Of a stretch of DNA of 32,421 bases, positions 7,115 to 16,085 are shown in pieces. Made by a program: the position numbers and the translations under genes. The notes below the pieces were generated by a model that was not told where the DNA came from, ran no database searches, and was given only the letters and a program-made list of their open reading frames with translations. Position 1 is the stretch's first letter; each line of letters begins with the position of its first letter. Origin of the DNA: a virus; IMG/VR virus record IMGVR_UViG_3300027320_000001, positions 1 through 32,421 of that record; one strand, given 5' to 3'.

Positions 7115-7284
7115 TCAAAAATTTATAATGTTTAGAGGTCATCGCAGCCTCGCCCTTCGTGAAGGCTTTTTTTATGCGTATTACCGAACAAAAAGCTTCG
7201 GCATTCTATCCTGTCTTTTTATTGTAATAGTAAAGAGAAAACCTCTAAACAAGATTTTTGACAACAGGGATAATAGGATGCCGA
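7115..7284 (+). ncRNA. Candidate structured noncoding RNA or leader
   Basis: No convincing gene lies between 7051 and 7313, but the sequence is strongly self-complementary. Pairings: 7129-7139 with 7241-7251 (11 bp, perfect); AGCCT 7146-7150 with AGGCT 7163-7167, then T7; CCGAA 7184-7188 with TTCGG 7197-7201; TCTTT 7214-7218 with AAAGA 7232-7236; TCGGCAT 7198-7204 with ATGCCGA 7278-7284, continued by TATCCTGT 7207-7214 with ACAGG(G)ATA 7264-7272. The 11-bp helix would form a pseudoknot with the last, and some helices are mutually exclusive, so a switching leader is possible. A promoter precedes it. Alternatives: a terminator cluster, or decayed host intergenic sequence. Confidence 0.45.
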
Positions 7285-7313
7285 TTTTTATTTAATTTCT
7301 AAATATTTTAAAA

Positions 7314-7676
7314 ATGTCAAAAATCGAAACAATGGAAAGAACTTCAGTATTTGAAGAATTCCAAAACACACGCGCTCAATTTTATAAAGACTTCAATCAG
7401 TTCGATAACGACTGTACTACGATGTCTATCTACGAGAACCTAATAGGAATTTCCGAGCAATGTCCTATCAAGTTAAACAACGTATTAACGCAGGCTTTTG
7501 CGTTGCTACAAGAAAAAAATCCAAACAAAAACTACATTAAAACATTAGCTACTTTTAGCGAAATGCTCTTAATCTTATCTTCTTATGATGATTTCATTCA
7601 TACGGAATATGAACGGTTTTATAAATCCTATTTAGCCTTCCAAAAATTTAGAGCAATTCGAAATGGAAGAAACTAG
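7314..7676 (+). CDS. Hypothetical protein, helical
   Basis: 120 residues, predicted mostly helical, with the pattern FEEFQNTRAQFYKDFNQFDND near the N-terminus and no cysteine cluster or membrane segment. I do not recognise a family. It sits between the structured stretch and the HNH gene, whose start it overlaps by 14 bases, in the interval between tail chaperone and tape measure. It could be an extra tail-assembly factor or cargo carried with the endonuclease. An alternative start is the ATG at 7332. Confidence 0.65.
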   Translation: MSKIETMERTSVFEEFQNTRAQFYKDFNQFDNDCTTMSIYENLIGISEQCPIKLNNVLTQAFALLQEKNPNKNYIKTLATFSEMLLILSSYDDFIHTEYERFYKSYLAFQKFRAIRNGRN

Positions 7677-8220
7677 AGAGCCCGAAGTGTGGAAACCGAT
7701 TCCAGATTATGAAGGAATATATGAGGTGTCTTCCTGGGGTAATGTTAGAAGTTTTAATAAAATTGGAAAAAGTTGCCCTGGTCGTTCCCGTGTTTTTTAC
7801 GGAAGATTATTATCTCTAAAAAGCTATGGTGATTATTTTTTCGTCGTTTTATGTAAAGACGATAAAAAAAAAAGAACTGCAGTACATTTAATTGTGTTAT
7901 CTGTTTTTCATCGTTATAAAAATGAAAATGAAAAAGGAAATCATAAAGATTTAAATAAACTTAATAATTATTATAAAAATTTAGAATGGGTAACAATTCG
8001 TGAAAATACATCTCATTATTTTTCTAATACTAAAACAGTTTCAAATTTAATTGGTGTTTCTTATGATAAAAGTAATCAAAGAATTAAACGGTGGAGAGCC
8101 GCAATTCATGTTAATAAAAAAAATATTACTTTAGGAAGATATTTAACACCAGAAGAAGCGCATAAAGCTTACTTAAATGCTTTGAAAGAATATGGCTTAA
8201 CAAATAAATACGCTGGTTAA
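7663..8220 (+). CDS. HNH homing endonuclease (NUMOD4 - HNH - AP2-like)
   Basis: 185 residues with three recognisable parts. Residues ~9-55 carry the NUMOD4 motif (VWKPIPDYEGIYEVSSWGNVRS); ~72-112 an HNH core (AVHLIVLSVF with H75, GNHKDLNKLNN with H94, NLEWVT); ~129-177 an AP2/ERF-like DNA-binding domain (GVSYDKSNQRIKRWRAAI ... LGRYLTPEEAHKAY). This is a free-standing, phage-borne homing endonuclease that would cut unoccupied alleles in related phages. It is clearly more AT-rich than the neighbouring tail genes, in keeping with recent arrival. It ends exactly where the second copy of the 21-base repeat begins. Confidence 0.88.
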   Translation: MEETREPEVWKPIPDYEGIYEVSSWGNVRSFNKIGKSCPGRSRVFYGRLLSLKSYGDYFFVVLCKDDKKKRTAVHLIVLSVFHRYKNENEKGNHKDLNKLNNYYKNLEWVTIRENTSHYFSNTKTVSNLIGVSYDKSNQRIKRWRAAIHVNKKNITLGRYLTPEEAHKAYLNALKEYGLTNKYAG

Positions 8221-8221
8221 A

Positions 8222-8236
8222 GTTACATAATGTAAC
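8222..8236. promoter_or_regulatory. Palindrome GTTACATAATGTAAC, copy 2 (upstream of tape measure)
   Basis: Same palindrome and flanks as at 172-186 (21 identical bases, 8221-8241). It begins at the first base after the HNH stop codon and lies 72 bases before the tape-measure ATG. Confidence 0.6.
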
Positions 8237-8252
8237 CATTTTTATAATACCC

Positions 8253-8293
8253 AAAAACTACTTTTAACCTTTAATTAAAAGTAGTTTTTTTTT
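8253..8293 (+). terminator. Strong hairpin plus T-run abutting the tape-measure start
   Basis: AAAAACTACTTTT (8253-8265) pairs perfectly with AAAAGTAGTTTTT (8277-8289), an 11-base loop between, and the T-run continues to 8293. It has the form of an intrinsic terminator, and the tape-measure ATG is the very next base. It may stop transcripts from the HNH unit, or control translation of the tape measure if read through. Confidence 0.65.
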
Positions 8294-10915
8294 ATGTCGT
8301 TAGCTTCAATAAATATAAAGTTTAATGCAGACCTGAGGGGATTCTCTACTGAGATGCAAAACTCGATGCGGCGTATTGGGGCTTTTGGTAATCAAATGTC
8401 GGCTTTAGGGCAAAGTATGTCTTTGTACGTTACCGGTCCTTTATTAGCAGCGGGTGCCGCTTCCATAAAATTTGCAAGTGACTATAATGAATCCTTAAAC
8501 AAAGTCGATGTTTCCTTCAAGGATTCGGCCGCTAGTGTCAAAGATTTTGCTAAAACATCCTTAGAATCTTTTGGTATTGCCGAAGGCACCGCTTTAGATC
8601 TAGCTTCATCGTATGGTGATATGGGAACCTCGCTAGGTTTGTCAACAGATAGAGCCGCTAAAATGTCCACTTCTTTAGTGGGATTAGCGGGTGATTTGGC
8701 TTCGTTTAAAAACATTTCTATCGATGTGGCTAATACGGCTTTGACCGCTATTTTTACGGGTGAAACTGAAAGTTTGAAAAAATTAGGCATCGTGATGACC
8801 GAAGCTAATTTGCAAAACTTTGCCTATTCTCGTGGATTAAAAGTGAAAATTGCCGATATGGATCAGGCTTCAAAGGTAAACCTTCGCTATGCTTATATTT
8901 TATCGGTTACTAAAAATGCCCAGGGTGATTTTGAGCGCACCGGTGGTGGTGCTGCCAACCAAATGCGAATCTTCCAGGAATCCTTAAAACAAGCTGGGCA
9001 ACAATTAGGATCAGTAATGATCCCTGCTTTCACAAAAGCAATTGTCTATATCAATGGCTTGATCAAATCCTTTTCGGGTTTGACACAAGGTACTAAAGAA
9101 ACTATTGTAGTTGTAGCAGCTGTTGTTGCCGCTATTGGGCCAATGTTAACTGTATTTGGAGGAATGCTCACTTTTATTCCTAATCTGATCACAAAGTTCA
9201 ATGCCTTAAAAACTAGTTTAATAGGATTACAGGCTGTTATTATGGCAAATCCGTATGCAGCAGCAGCAGTAGCTATTGGTTTGATCGCAGCAGCAACTTA
9301 TGCCTGGTATGTCAATTCTAAAAATGTAGCTTCAAGTCAGGACCTATTGAATAAAGCTGTTGCCGAAGGCAATAAAAATTCTGCTACCGAAGTAGGAACT
9401 TTGGACAAATTATACGCCTCAGCTACCAATGTCAAAACAGCGGTCCAGGAGCGAAAAGCAGCAGTCGATAAATTACAGGAACTGTATCCGGCCTACTTCA
9501 AAAATTTGAATGATGAAGTAATTAAAAATGGCGGTGCCAAAACTTCTTACAATGATTTGCGGGATGCTATTTTTAATAAATCGCGGGCAATGGCAATTGA
9601 CAATCAATTGCAAGCTAATGCTAATGATCGTATTGGTAAAGAAGTAGAACTACAGGACAAGATCATTGCCGCAAGAAAAAAATACATTGATTTAGTAAAA
9701 AACCCGCCAAAAGATGAAACTTCGGTTGTTTCTAATGGTGGTATTGATATTATTACTTTTAAATCAGGAAAAGAGGCAATAAAAGAAGCCGGTCAGGATT
9801 TAGCCAACTATAAAACCCAATTATCCCAATTTTATGTTGATGCTAAAAAACAGGATGCTTCGCTTTTAACAGCCAAACAACAATATGCCGCTAAAACAGG
9901 AAAACTAGCCGAGAACGAAATTGCAGTAAATGCCGCTGTGGCAGGTTCTATCGATGGTGTGGCAACAAGTGCTGAAAAATTAGCCAAAGCAGGAACCGTT
10001 GCTTTCTTCGAAAAACAAATTTCTGATTTACAGAAACTTCAAAAAGAAGTCCCAACAACAAATAAGGGTTGGAAAACCTATGAAAATCAAATTAATGCCG
10101 TCAAAGATAAAATAGATGCTTTACAAAATACAGGTATTATACTTCCAAAACCACAGCTATCACAAGAAGTAGATTTTCAACCGCAATCATTAAACATACC
10201 CTATTATGAAGAGCAAATTGCCAGGTATAAATCATTACAAAATGAATTTGCTACGAATAATGAAGAAGGTCGCGCTAAATATCAGTTGTATGCTGATAAA
10301 ATAAAAGATACGGAATTAATCATTCAAGACATTCAAGGCGTTGATACAGTTGTAGCATCTTTAGATTTAATGAAGTCCAAATCACAAGAATTTAAAGAAA
10401 TGCTTGCAGATGTTACTTTACCAGCTTTAACAGATGCTTTTTCGCAATTAGGTAGTGGCATCGTTTCTTCATTAGGTTTAGCCGCTACTGGTTTTCAAGG
10501 TTTTATTGGTGGTATGGCTCAAACAATTACAAAGTTAATTGCGATGATGCTAGCTTCATCAATATCACAATCTATTGCTGGAGCAACTGCTGCTGGTGTA
10601 GCTACAGGTCCAGCTTCTATATTTACGACACCTGCTTTTATAGCTACAGCCGTAAGTGGCGTTTTAGCAGCTTTTTTAGCTATTCCTAAATTTGAAACGG
10701 GTGGTATTGTAGGAGGTACATCGTACTACGGCGACAAAATCCTAGCGCGGGTTAATTCAGGGGAATTGATCCTGAACAATAACCAGCAAAGAGCTGTTCT
10801 CGGTGCCATGAATGGCGGGGGCGACAGTAGTATTATTCCAAGTATAAAAATTCAAGGCTCTGATTTATTGGTCGTTTTCGACCGTGCTAATGCCCGTAAA
10901 AACCGCATAGGATAA
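8294..10915 (+). CDS. Tail tape measure protein
   Basis: 873 residues; sets tail length and is ejected with the DNA. The N-terminal third has the phage tail tape-measure core pattern (IKFASDYNESLNKVDVSFKDSAASVKDFAKTSLESFGI ... ALDLASSYGDMGTSLGLS). Two strongly hydrophobic stretches lie at about residues 270-300 and 315-337, another Ala-rich one at about 740-800, all usual for the class, separated by helical Lys/Gln-rich regions. C-terminal FETGGIVGG...GDKILARVNSGELILNNNQQ is the common tape-measure end motif. Start codon directly follows a T-run; stop overlaps the next ATG (TAATG). Confidence 0.93.
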   Translation: MSLASINIKFNADLRGFSTEMQNSMRRIGAFGNQMSALGQSMSLYVTGPLLAAGAASIKFASDYNESLNKVDVSFKDSAASVKDFAKTSLESFGIAEGTALDLASSYGDMGTSLGLSTDRAAKMSTSLVGLAGDLASFKNISIDVANTALTAIFTGETESLKKLGIVMTEANLQNFAYSRGLKVKIADMDQASKVNLRYAYILSVTKNAQGDFERTGGGAANQMRIFQESLKQAGQQLGSVMIPAFTKAIVYINGLIKSFSGLTQGTKETIVVVAAVVAAIGPMLTVFGGMLTFIPNLITKFNALKTSLIGLQAVIMANPYAAAAVAIGLIAAATYAWYVNSKNVASSQDLLNKAVAEGNKNSATEVGTLDKLYASATNVKTAVQERKAAVDKLQELYPAYFKNLNDEVIKNGGAKTSYNDLRDAIFNKSRAMAIDNQLQANANDRIGKEVELQDKIIAARKKYIDLVKNPPKDETSVVSNGGIDIITFKSGKEAIKEAGQDLANYKTQLSQFYVDAKKQDASLLTAKQQYAAKTGKLAENEIAVNAAVAGSIDGVATSAEKLAKAGTVAFFEKQISDLQKLQKEVPTTNKGWKTYENQINAVKDKIDALQNTGIILPKPQLSQEVDFQPQSLNIPYYEEQIARYKSLQNEFATNNEEGRAKYQLYADKIKDTELIIQDIQGVDTVVASLDLMKSKSQEFKEMLADVTLPALTDAFSQLGSGIVSSLGLAATGFQGFIGGMAQTITKLIAMMLASSISQSIAGATAAGVATGPASIFTTPAFIATAVSGVLAAFLAIPKFETGGIVGGTSYYGDKILARVNSGELILNNNQQRAVLGAMNGGGDSSIIPSIKIQGSDLLVVFDRANARKNRIG

Positions 10916-13746
10916 TGAGCTATTATATCGACATCATCGACACTACTTCGCCTTTGGTACGAATCCTACCCAAGAGTGCTTCCTCAAAAGGGATTGTCCT
11001 GGAGTGGAACGGTGGCGACAGTAAAGATGATTTGTTGATTGTGGGCAGCAACTTAAAATTCGACATGCTCAGTGTCGATGATTCCGATGGCGCTTTTATC
11101 GATTATTTTACCGGTGACGAACACCGTTTCAAAACCCAAATCAAAAATAGTGTTGACGATAGCATTGTTTGGCAAGGACACATCCTACCGGATTTATATG
11201 CCGAACCGTATAAAGCGGTTAATTTCTTTGTTTCCTTCACTGCCACTGACGGATTAGGTCGCTTGAAAGGGAAATACTTGCTCGACGAATACTATTCTCA
11301 AGAAAAAGCAGTGACAGACATCCTATGCCAAATCCTACGATTGACAGGATTGGATCTCGAATTGTATTTTGCTCCGGCCATCGAAAATTTTATCGAAAAA
11401 AACTGGAACAAAATCTACATCGACACCGAAAATTTTATCGAAAGCAATAAAAAGCTAGATGCGTACAAGATTTTAGAAACCATACTAAACGACACCCTTT
11501 GCGTGTGTTACCAATGTGACAATCGCTGGTATATCGAGGGGATCAACGTGCGCCACCTGCGCAATATGGTTTACAGAAAGTATGATGCTGTGGGTAATTA
11601 TGTTGGAACGGTCAATTTTGATCGCGTGACCAAACAAATTACGGCGCTAGTAACCCCATCTATAACGATGATTCCGCCCTACAATGAGGTGGTGATTTCC
11701 CATAAAAAAAAGGAACCTAATTTTCCTAAAACCCTAAGCAAAGAAGCCAACGATGGTTGGGCTGTAGTTACAGGCGTAGTGGGTAAAATATACGCTACTG
11801 ATTGGATGGCAAATGGGGGCTTGTATGCCAAATGCTTTGCACCGGATTACTATTGCACTGTGGCCAACAAGTCACAAGAAACCGGATCAACAGTTACAAA
11901 CTATGCCCAGGATGATACGCAATTTGTTTCCCTGAAGAAAAAACTATTTTTCTTCCCAGGACAACGTGCAAAAATTAGTTTTGATTTCAAGATTGTCAAC
12001 CCTACGGCAAATAGCGAAACACCTAGCAACATGACGCTTTGGGAAAACCCGTTCAAATACGAATTCCTGTTTAACGATGTCGTGATATACAGCAACTTTG
12101 GCGGTACTGTTTTAGATGCCGAAAAAGTAATTTTTAATAGTTCAGGCGAAGCTAAACTAGCCATTGATCATATTTTTACCGAGGAAGGAATGTTTGACGT
12201 GAAAATATACGGACCGCCTGGAGTAACCAATACTACCAAAATTAAAAGCATCGCTATTACAGCGGCGGCTATTGAAGTGATTGGATTTGTCGAGGAACAG
12301 ATTGAAACTGATTTAATCAACGGCGATTTTACCATCGATAAAAAAATAGAATTGGATTATGCCGATGACAAAGCGGGTTTTTCAAAAGGGTTCCGTTTGG
12401 CGAAGCTAAAAGAGGAAACAAGCGTTTTTAACGAGATTGAAATTCCTATTCTTTATGGGTTTACGTTTGAAGGTAAATACTATTCGCAAGTGCAACTCGA
12501 TGGGGCAAATTTGATTGCTGACAATAAATACCAGGTTTATTATGAGGGGTCCCGCATCATGGTAAAGGATGTGGTGTACAACTGGTATCAGGCAGGTGAT
12601 ATGCTTATTGAAACTGAAAATCCTATTACTAGTGGTAGTTTTACGGTAAAAAAATATGCAATTTCTGACGTAGTGGCCAGTCGCGAACATTGGACCCAAT
12701 GGACCGATGCGTTTTATAAAATAGAAAATACGACTTATGTCAAAACGGTAGCGAACATTTACCGCCGCATGTTTAATGTGGCGCATGAAAAACTAGACGT
12801 CACGGCTAAAAATGCGGTAAAATTTAACGACATCATTCAATTTAAATATACGTTTTTGAAGGATTTTGTAGTACTGAACTGCACCTGGAATTTAGACAGC
12901 AATACCAGCGACTTGACCCTGGGCCGGTCAAACTATAAAGATTCAACAGGAACTAATCCTACCGATGTTAATATTCCGCCCATCGTAGTAGCTGGAAACG
13001 ACATTTATATTTCCGATACCCAAACCACGGCTACGCTCCTGGCAACGGCTTATGATCCTGACGGTTTCATAGCATCACAAGTTTGGACAAAAACCGTGGG
13101 CGGTGCCGGTGACGTAGTGGCTACTCCAACATTGCTAGGCACAGAACTCTCTAATCTTACGGATAATCTATACACCTACCAAATTCAGGTCACTGATAAC
13201 GATGGTGCCACGGCAGTTGACGCCATAAATATCATCCGGGCTAAAGAATATACGATTAGTTTAGATCTATTTACCGAAACTGTAAACGCACAGGAACCAC
13301 AAATTTTAGTGCGGAAATACAAAGTAAATGTGACCCCTGCTTTGCCTTCAAATTTTATATTGAATTTTAAAGGAGTATTTCATGTATATGCTCAATTTGG
13401 TATTCGTAATCCGTATGCGCATAGTGGTGAACCTCGATACCAGTCAGCGCAATCTTGGTATGTTATCGAGAAGAATGGAGCTGTTTTTCAAGGTGATACT
13501 TATAAATCTTTAAAATTGGGCGATATTAAAGATGAAACAATTAATGTGGATGTTAATATTATTTCAACGGATGAAATATACATAACAACTGGGGCATATT
13601 TATCATTCAAAGAAGTTTATTATCCTTATTATATTAATGCAAAATCTGATACGAATTTTAAATTACAATCGGCATTTATTTTGAGTGGGGCTGGTACTAT
13701 TGTAGGTCCACCTATTGAGGTTGAAGTTTTACTTAAAAATTATTAA
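10915..13746 (+). CDS. Tail-tip/baseplate protein with PKD-like domain
   Basis: 943 residues. Directly after the tape measure, the slot for the distal tail and tail-associated proteins. The first ~250 residues (opening MSYYIDIIDTTSPLVRILP, with LEWNGGDSKDDLLIVGSNL) look like the hub domain found in Bacteroidota siphovirus tips. Residues ~686-776 form a PKD/Ig-like domain (PPIVVAGNDIYI...LATAYDPDG...YTYQIQVTDNDGATAVD), often involved in surface binding. The last ~165 residues are noticeably more AT-rich than the rest and may be an exchanged receptor-binding end. No peptidase motif was evident. Confidence 0.8.
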   Translation: MSYYIDIIDTTSPLVRILPKSASSKGIVLEWNGGDSKDDLLIVGSNLKFDMLSVDDSDGAFIDYFTGDEHRFKTQIKNSVDDSIVWQGHILPDLYAEPYKAVNFFVSFTATDGLGRLKGKYLLDEYYSQEKAVTDILCQILRLTGLDLELYFAPAIENFIEKNWNKIYIDTENFIESNKKLDAYKILETILNDTLCVCYQCDNRWYIEGINVRHLRNMVYRKYDAVGNYVGTVNFDRVTKQITALVTPSITMIPPYNEVVISHKKKEPNFPKTLSKEANDGWAVVTGVVGKIYATDWMANGGLYAKCFAPDYYCTVANKSQETGSTVTNYAQDDTQFVSLKKKLFFFPGQRAKISFDFKIVNPTANSETPSNMTLWENPFKYEFLFNDVVIYSNFGGTVLDAEKVIFNSSGEAKLAIDHIFTEEGMFDVKIYGPPGVTNTTKIKSIAITAAAIEVIGFVEEQIETDLINGDFTIDKKIELDYADDKAGFSKGFRLAKLKEETSVFNEIEIPILYGFTFEGKYYSQVQLDGANLIADNKYQVYYEGSRIMVKDVVYNWYQAGDMLIETENPITSGSFTVKKYAISDVVASREHWTQWTDAFYKIENTTYVKTVANIYRRMFNVAHEKLDVTAKNAVKFNDIIQFKYTFLKDFVVLNCTWNLDSNTSDLTLGRSNYKDSTGTNPTDVNIPPIVVAGNDIYISDTQTTATLLATAYDPDGFIASQVWTKTVGGAGDVVATPTLLGTELSNLTDNLYTYQIQVTDNDGATAVDAINIIRAKEYTISLDLFTETVNAQEPQILVRKYKVNVTPALPSNFILNFKGVFHVYAQFGIRNPYAHSGEPRYQSAQSWYVIEKNGAVFQGDTYKSLKLGDIKDETINVDVNIISTDEIYITTGAYLSFKEVYYPYYINAKSDTNFKLQSAFILSGAGTIVGPPIEVEVLLKNY

Positions 13747-13748
13747 TC

Positions 13749-13904
13749 ATGGACCAGGATATACAAAGAATCGGCTTGGGGAACATTAAGTTTCCGGCGA
13801 TCAATGAAGAAATACTCATCGAGCCGGAACTACCCTGGACCTTTGACAGCGAAGCCATCACATTTGATGCTGAAACACGAACTTTTGACGAAGACATATT
13901 ATGA
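13749..13904 (+). CDS. Small acidic tail-tip protein (hypothetical)
   Basis: 51 residues (MDQDIQRIGLGNIKFPAINE...), acidic with a repeated F-D-(S/A)-E-x-(I/R)-TFD pattern near its end. Starts two bases after the tip protein and its stop overlaps the fibre gene start (ATGA), so it is translated as part of that chain. Probably a minor tip or fibre-attachment component, by position only. Confidence 0.65.
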   Translation: MDQDIQRIGLGNIKFPAINEEILIEPELPWTFDSEAITFDAETRTFDEDIL

Positions 13905-15838
13905 AACAAATAATCAATTTAGGATCGAGCGTTGGTGCTCACAATGGCGATGGAGCCCGTACAGGAGGTCAGAAAATCAACGATAATTTCACGGAATTAT
14001 ACGGGTTTTCTGAAGTGATATTTAATGAACTTACCATTTTAGAAGATACAAAGCTAGCCATTGCGAACAACCTTTCAGATCTAGAAGATGCTTCTACAGC
14101 GCGAACTAATCTAGGAATAGGCAATATCGACAATACAAGCGATGCTAACAAGCCAGTTAGTACTGCCCAGGCCACAGCTGATGCTACTGTTCTATCCAGT
14201 GCTAATTCCTATACGGACTCAAAAGTAGCTAGCGTGTATAAATTAAAAGGCAGCGTAGCTAATTATGCCGCTTTGCCTTCTTCAGGTCAAGTTGTAGGCG
14301 ATGTTTGGAATCTTGTAGACACAGGAGCTAATTATGTCTGGACAGGAACCGTTTGGGATGAACTAGGAACCACAGTTGATATTTCAGTTAAGGCAAATCT
14401 AGCCAGTCCTACTTTTACTGGAATTCCAATAGCACCAACAGCAACGGCTGGAACTAATAACACACAGATTGCTACAACAGCATTTACAACAACAGCAATA
14501 GCTGGTAAGATGAATAACCCATCACTAACAGCAAGTTATATACCTAAGGCGTTAAATGCTACTACTATTGGGAATAGTAGGTTATTGGATATAAATGGTT
14601 ATTTAGGTATTGATGCAGTATATAGTCCTACAAAAGATATAACATTAGGTAATCAAGCAAATAGAGAAATAGGTATTGAGATATCAAACTCATTAACTGT
14701 AGGTAGGGATTTAATGTTGGCAGCTGGTAAAGCTATAAACTATGCAATAGCAGATTTTGTTCCATTCAGTGTGCCTCTTGTAGGTTTAACAAATTTTACA
14801 ATAAATAAAACAACATTAGACATATACGCTATTGGGGCTGGCACAACAATATATAAAAAATTAGCAGGGTCTTCTGATTTTAACGTGTATGGTAGCGTTG
14901 CTTCAAACACTTATGGAATGTCAGTAAATTATATAACTAATGATATTTGGACAATTTCATACAATGTTATTCGAAAACAAACAGCTGGTTCTGGCCCATT
15001 TTCAATTTACACCACAACTGGATTACCCACTGCAACTTTTCCGTATAATAATTCAATATTTGTAAATCCTGTAACAAATGATATATGGGTTATTATTGCA
15101 GGAAGCCCAGGAAAGTTATATAAACAAACTGGAGGAACTGGTCCATTTGCAGAGTATCCATGTAACATTGCATTCTTTGGTGGAAAAGTAATTGTAAATC
15201 CAATAACAAATGATGTGTTTATTGTGGATAATCAATCATATGGACAAGGAGGTTTGTTAAAGCAAACTGGTGGTTCTGGTTTATTTACTACAGTATTAGC
15301 GACTACTGTTAAAGATATAGATGTTGATTATGCATCTGGAACTATTTATACCATTCATGGATATGGTACACCTGCAAATGGAATTTACAAACAATTAGCA
15401 GGGACGGGCAGTTTTGTATTACAGGGAGTTGTATATGCATCTGGAGATGTTTTTAATGTAAATACTGGTTTTAATACTCTTTGTGTAGAACCAACAACAC
15501 TTAATGTTCTTGCTAATTTTTCTCAATCAACTAATAGGATATATCAGCAAATTAATTATGCAGCTGGAACACCCAACCTACAAGGAGGAACACTAAAACT
15601 ATCAGCAGGCACAGGAAAAGGTACAGGATCTTCAAAAATTCAACTTACTACAGGTGCAAAAACTACCTCCGGTACAGACATGCAAATCGAAACGGTAAGG
15701 ATGGAAATTGACGAAAACGGTTTAATAAAAGCTACAACAATGCCTTCTTATACTGACAATACCGCTGCGCTTGCAGGCGGCTTAGTAGCGGGGCAATTTT
15801 ACAGAACATCAACCGGAATTTTGATGATAACGTATTGA
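13901..15838 (+). CDS. Tail fibre with six propeller-like repeats
   Basis: 645 residues. N-terminal ~200 residues are fibre-like (INDNFTELYGF, SDLEDASTARTNLGIGN, NKPVSTAQATADA, ASPTFTGIPIAPTATAGTNN). Residues ~300-560 contain six degenerate repeats of 40-54 residues, each with a strand such as NPVTNDIWVI followed by a KQTGGTGPF-type turn (KKLAGSSDF, RKQTAGSGPF, YKQTGGTGPF, LKQTGGSGLF, YKQLAGTGSF, and a last weak one), suggesting a beta-propeller or similar toroid that could bind a receptor. The repeat region is more AT-rich than the N-terminus. C-terminal ~60 residues return to a conserved fibre end (YTDNTAALAGGLVAGQFYRTSTG). Confidence 0.85.
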   Translation: MKQIINLGSSVGAHNGDGARTGGQKINDNFTELYGFSEVIFNELTILEDTKLAIANNLSDLEDASTARTNLGIGNIDNTSDANKPVSTAQATADATVLSSANSYTDSKVASVYKLKGSVANYAALPSSGQVVGDVWNLVDTGANYVWTGTVWDELGTTVDISVKANLASPTFTGIPIAPTATAGTNNTQIATTAFTTTAIAGKMNNPSLTASYIPKALNATTIGNSRLLDINGYLGIDAVYSPTKDITLGNQANREIGIEISNSLTVGRDLMLAAGKAINYAIADFVPFSVPLVGLTNFTINKTTLDIYAIGAGTTIYKKLAGSSDFNVYGSVASNTYGMSVNYITNDIWTISYNVIRKQTAGSGPFSIYTTTGLPTATFPYNNSIFVNPVTNDIWVIIAGSPGKLYKQTGGTGPFAEYPCNIAFFGGKVIVNPITNDVFIVDNQSYGQGGLLKQTGGSGLFTTVLATTVKDIDVDYASGTIYTIHGYGTPANGIYKQLAGTGSFVLQGVVYASGDVFNVNTGFNTLCVEPTTLNVLANFSQSTNRIYQQINYAAGTPNLQGGTLKLSAGTGKGTGSSKIQLTTGAKTTSGTDMQIETVRMEIDENGLIKATTMPSYTDNTAALAGGLVAGQFYRTSTGILMITY

Positions 15839-15869
15839 TACAACCTTTAAATAATTTAAACTAAACAAC

Positions 15870-16079
15870 ATGACTACTTCAAAAAAAACGACGATTAAGT
15901 ACTGGTTTTTCCTGATTATCGGGATTGCCTTACTTTCTATGCAGGCTTATAAATATTTTACCAATACCTTTTCGTTTGACTGGCAGGTCGAAACAGCGGT
16001 GCTATTTATAGGATTAATGTTTATGATAAAACCTAATGCGATACCCAATATTATTTTAAAAATCACTGGAAAAAAATAG
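15870..16079 (+). CDS. Small two-TM membrane protein, holin candidate
   Basis: 69 residues: basic N-terminus (TTSKKTTIKY), a TM segment at ~11-29, a short turn, a second TM at ~41-58, and a Lys-rich tail (ITGKK). Two-TM topology with both ends inside, size, and location just before the peptidoglycan-active candidate at 16310 fit a class II holin. No family motif seen, so the role is inferred from context. Confidence 0.6.
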   Translation: MTTSKKTTIKYWFFLIIGIALLSMQAYKYFTNTFSFDWQVETAVLFIGLMFMIKPNAIPNIILKITGKK

Positions 16080-16085
16080 TAAAAA

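Noticed and set aside
7080-7295. Open frame of about 71 codons over the structured segment
   Set aside because: It begins with TTG inside the promoter, runs through several hairpins and T-runs, and gives a peptide with no domain-like pattern; a noncoding reading fits better.
7663-8220. Group I intron carrying the HNH gene
   Set aside because: Neighbouring genes are intact and no split coding sequence flanks the endonuclease; it appears free-standing.
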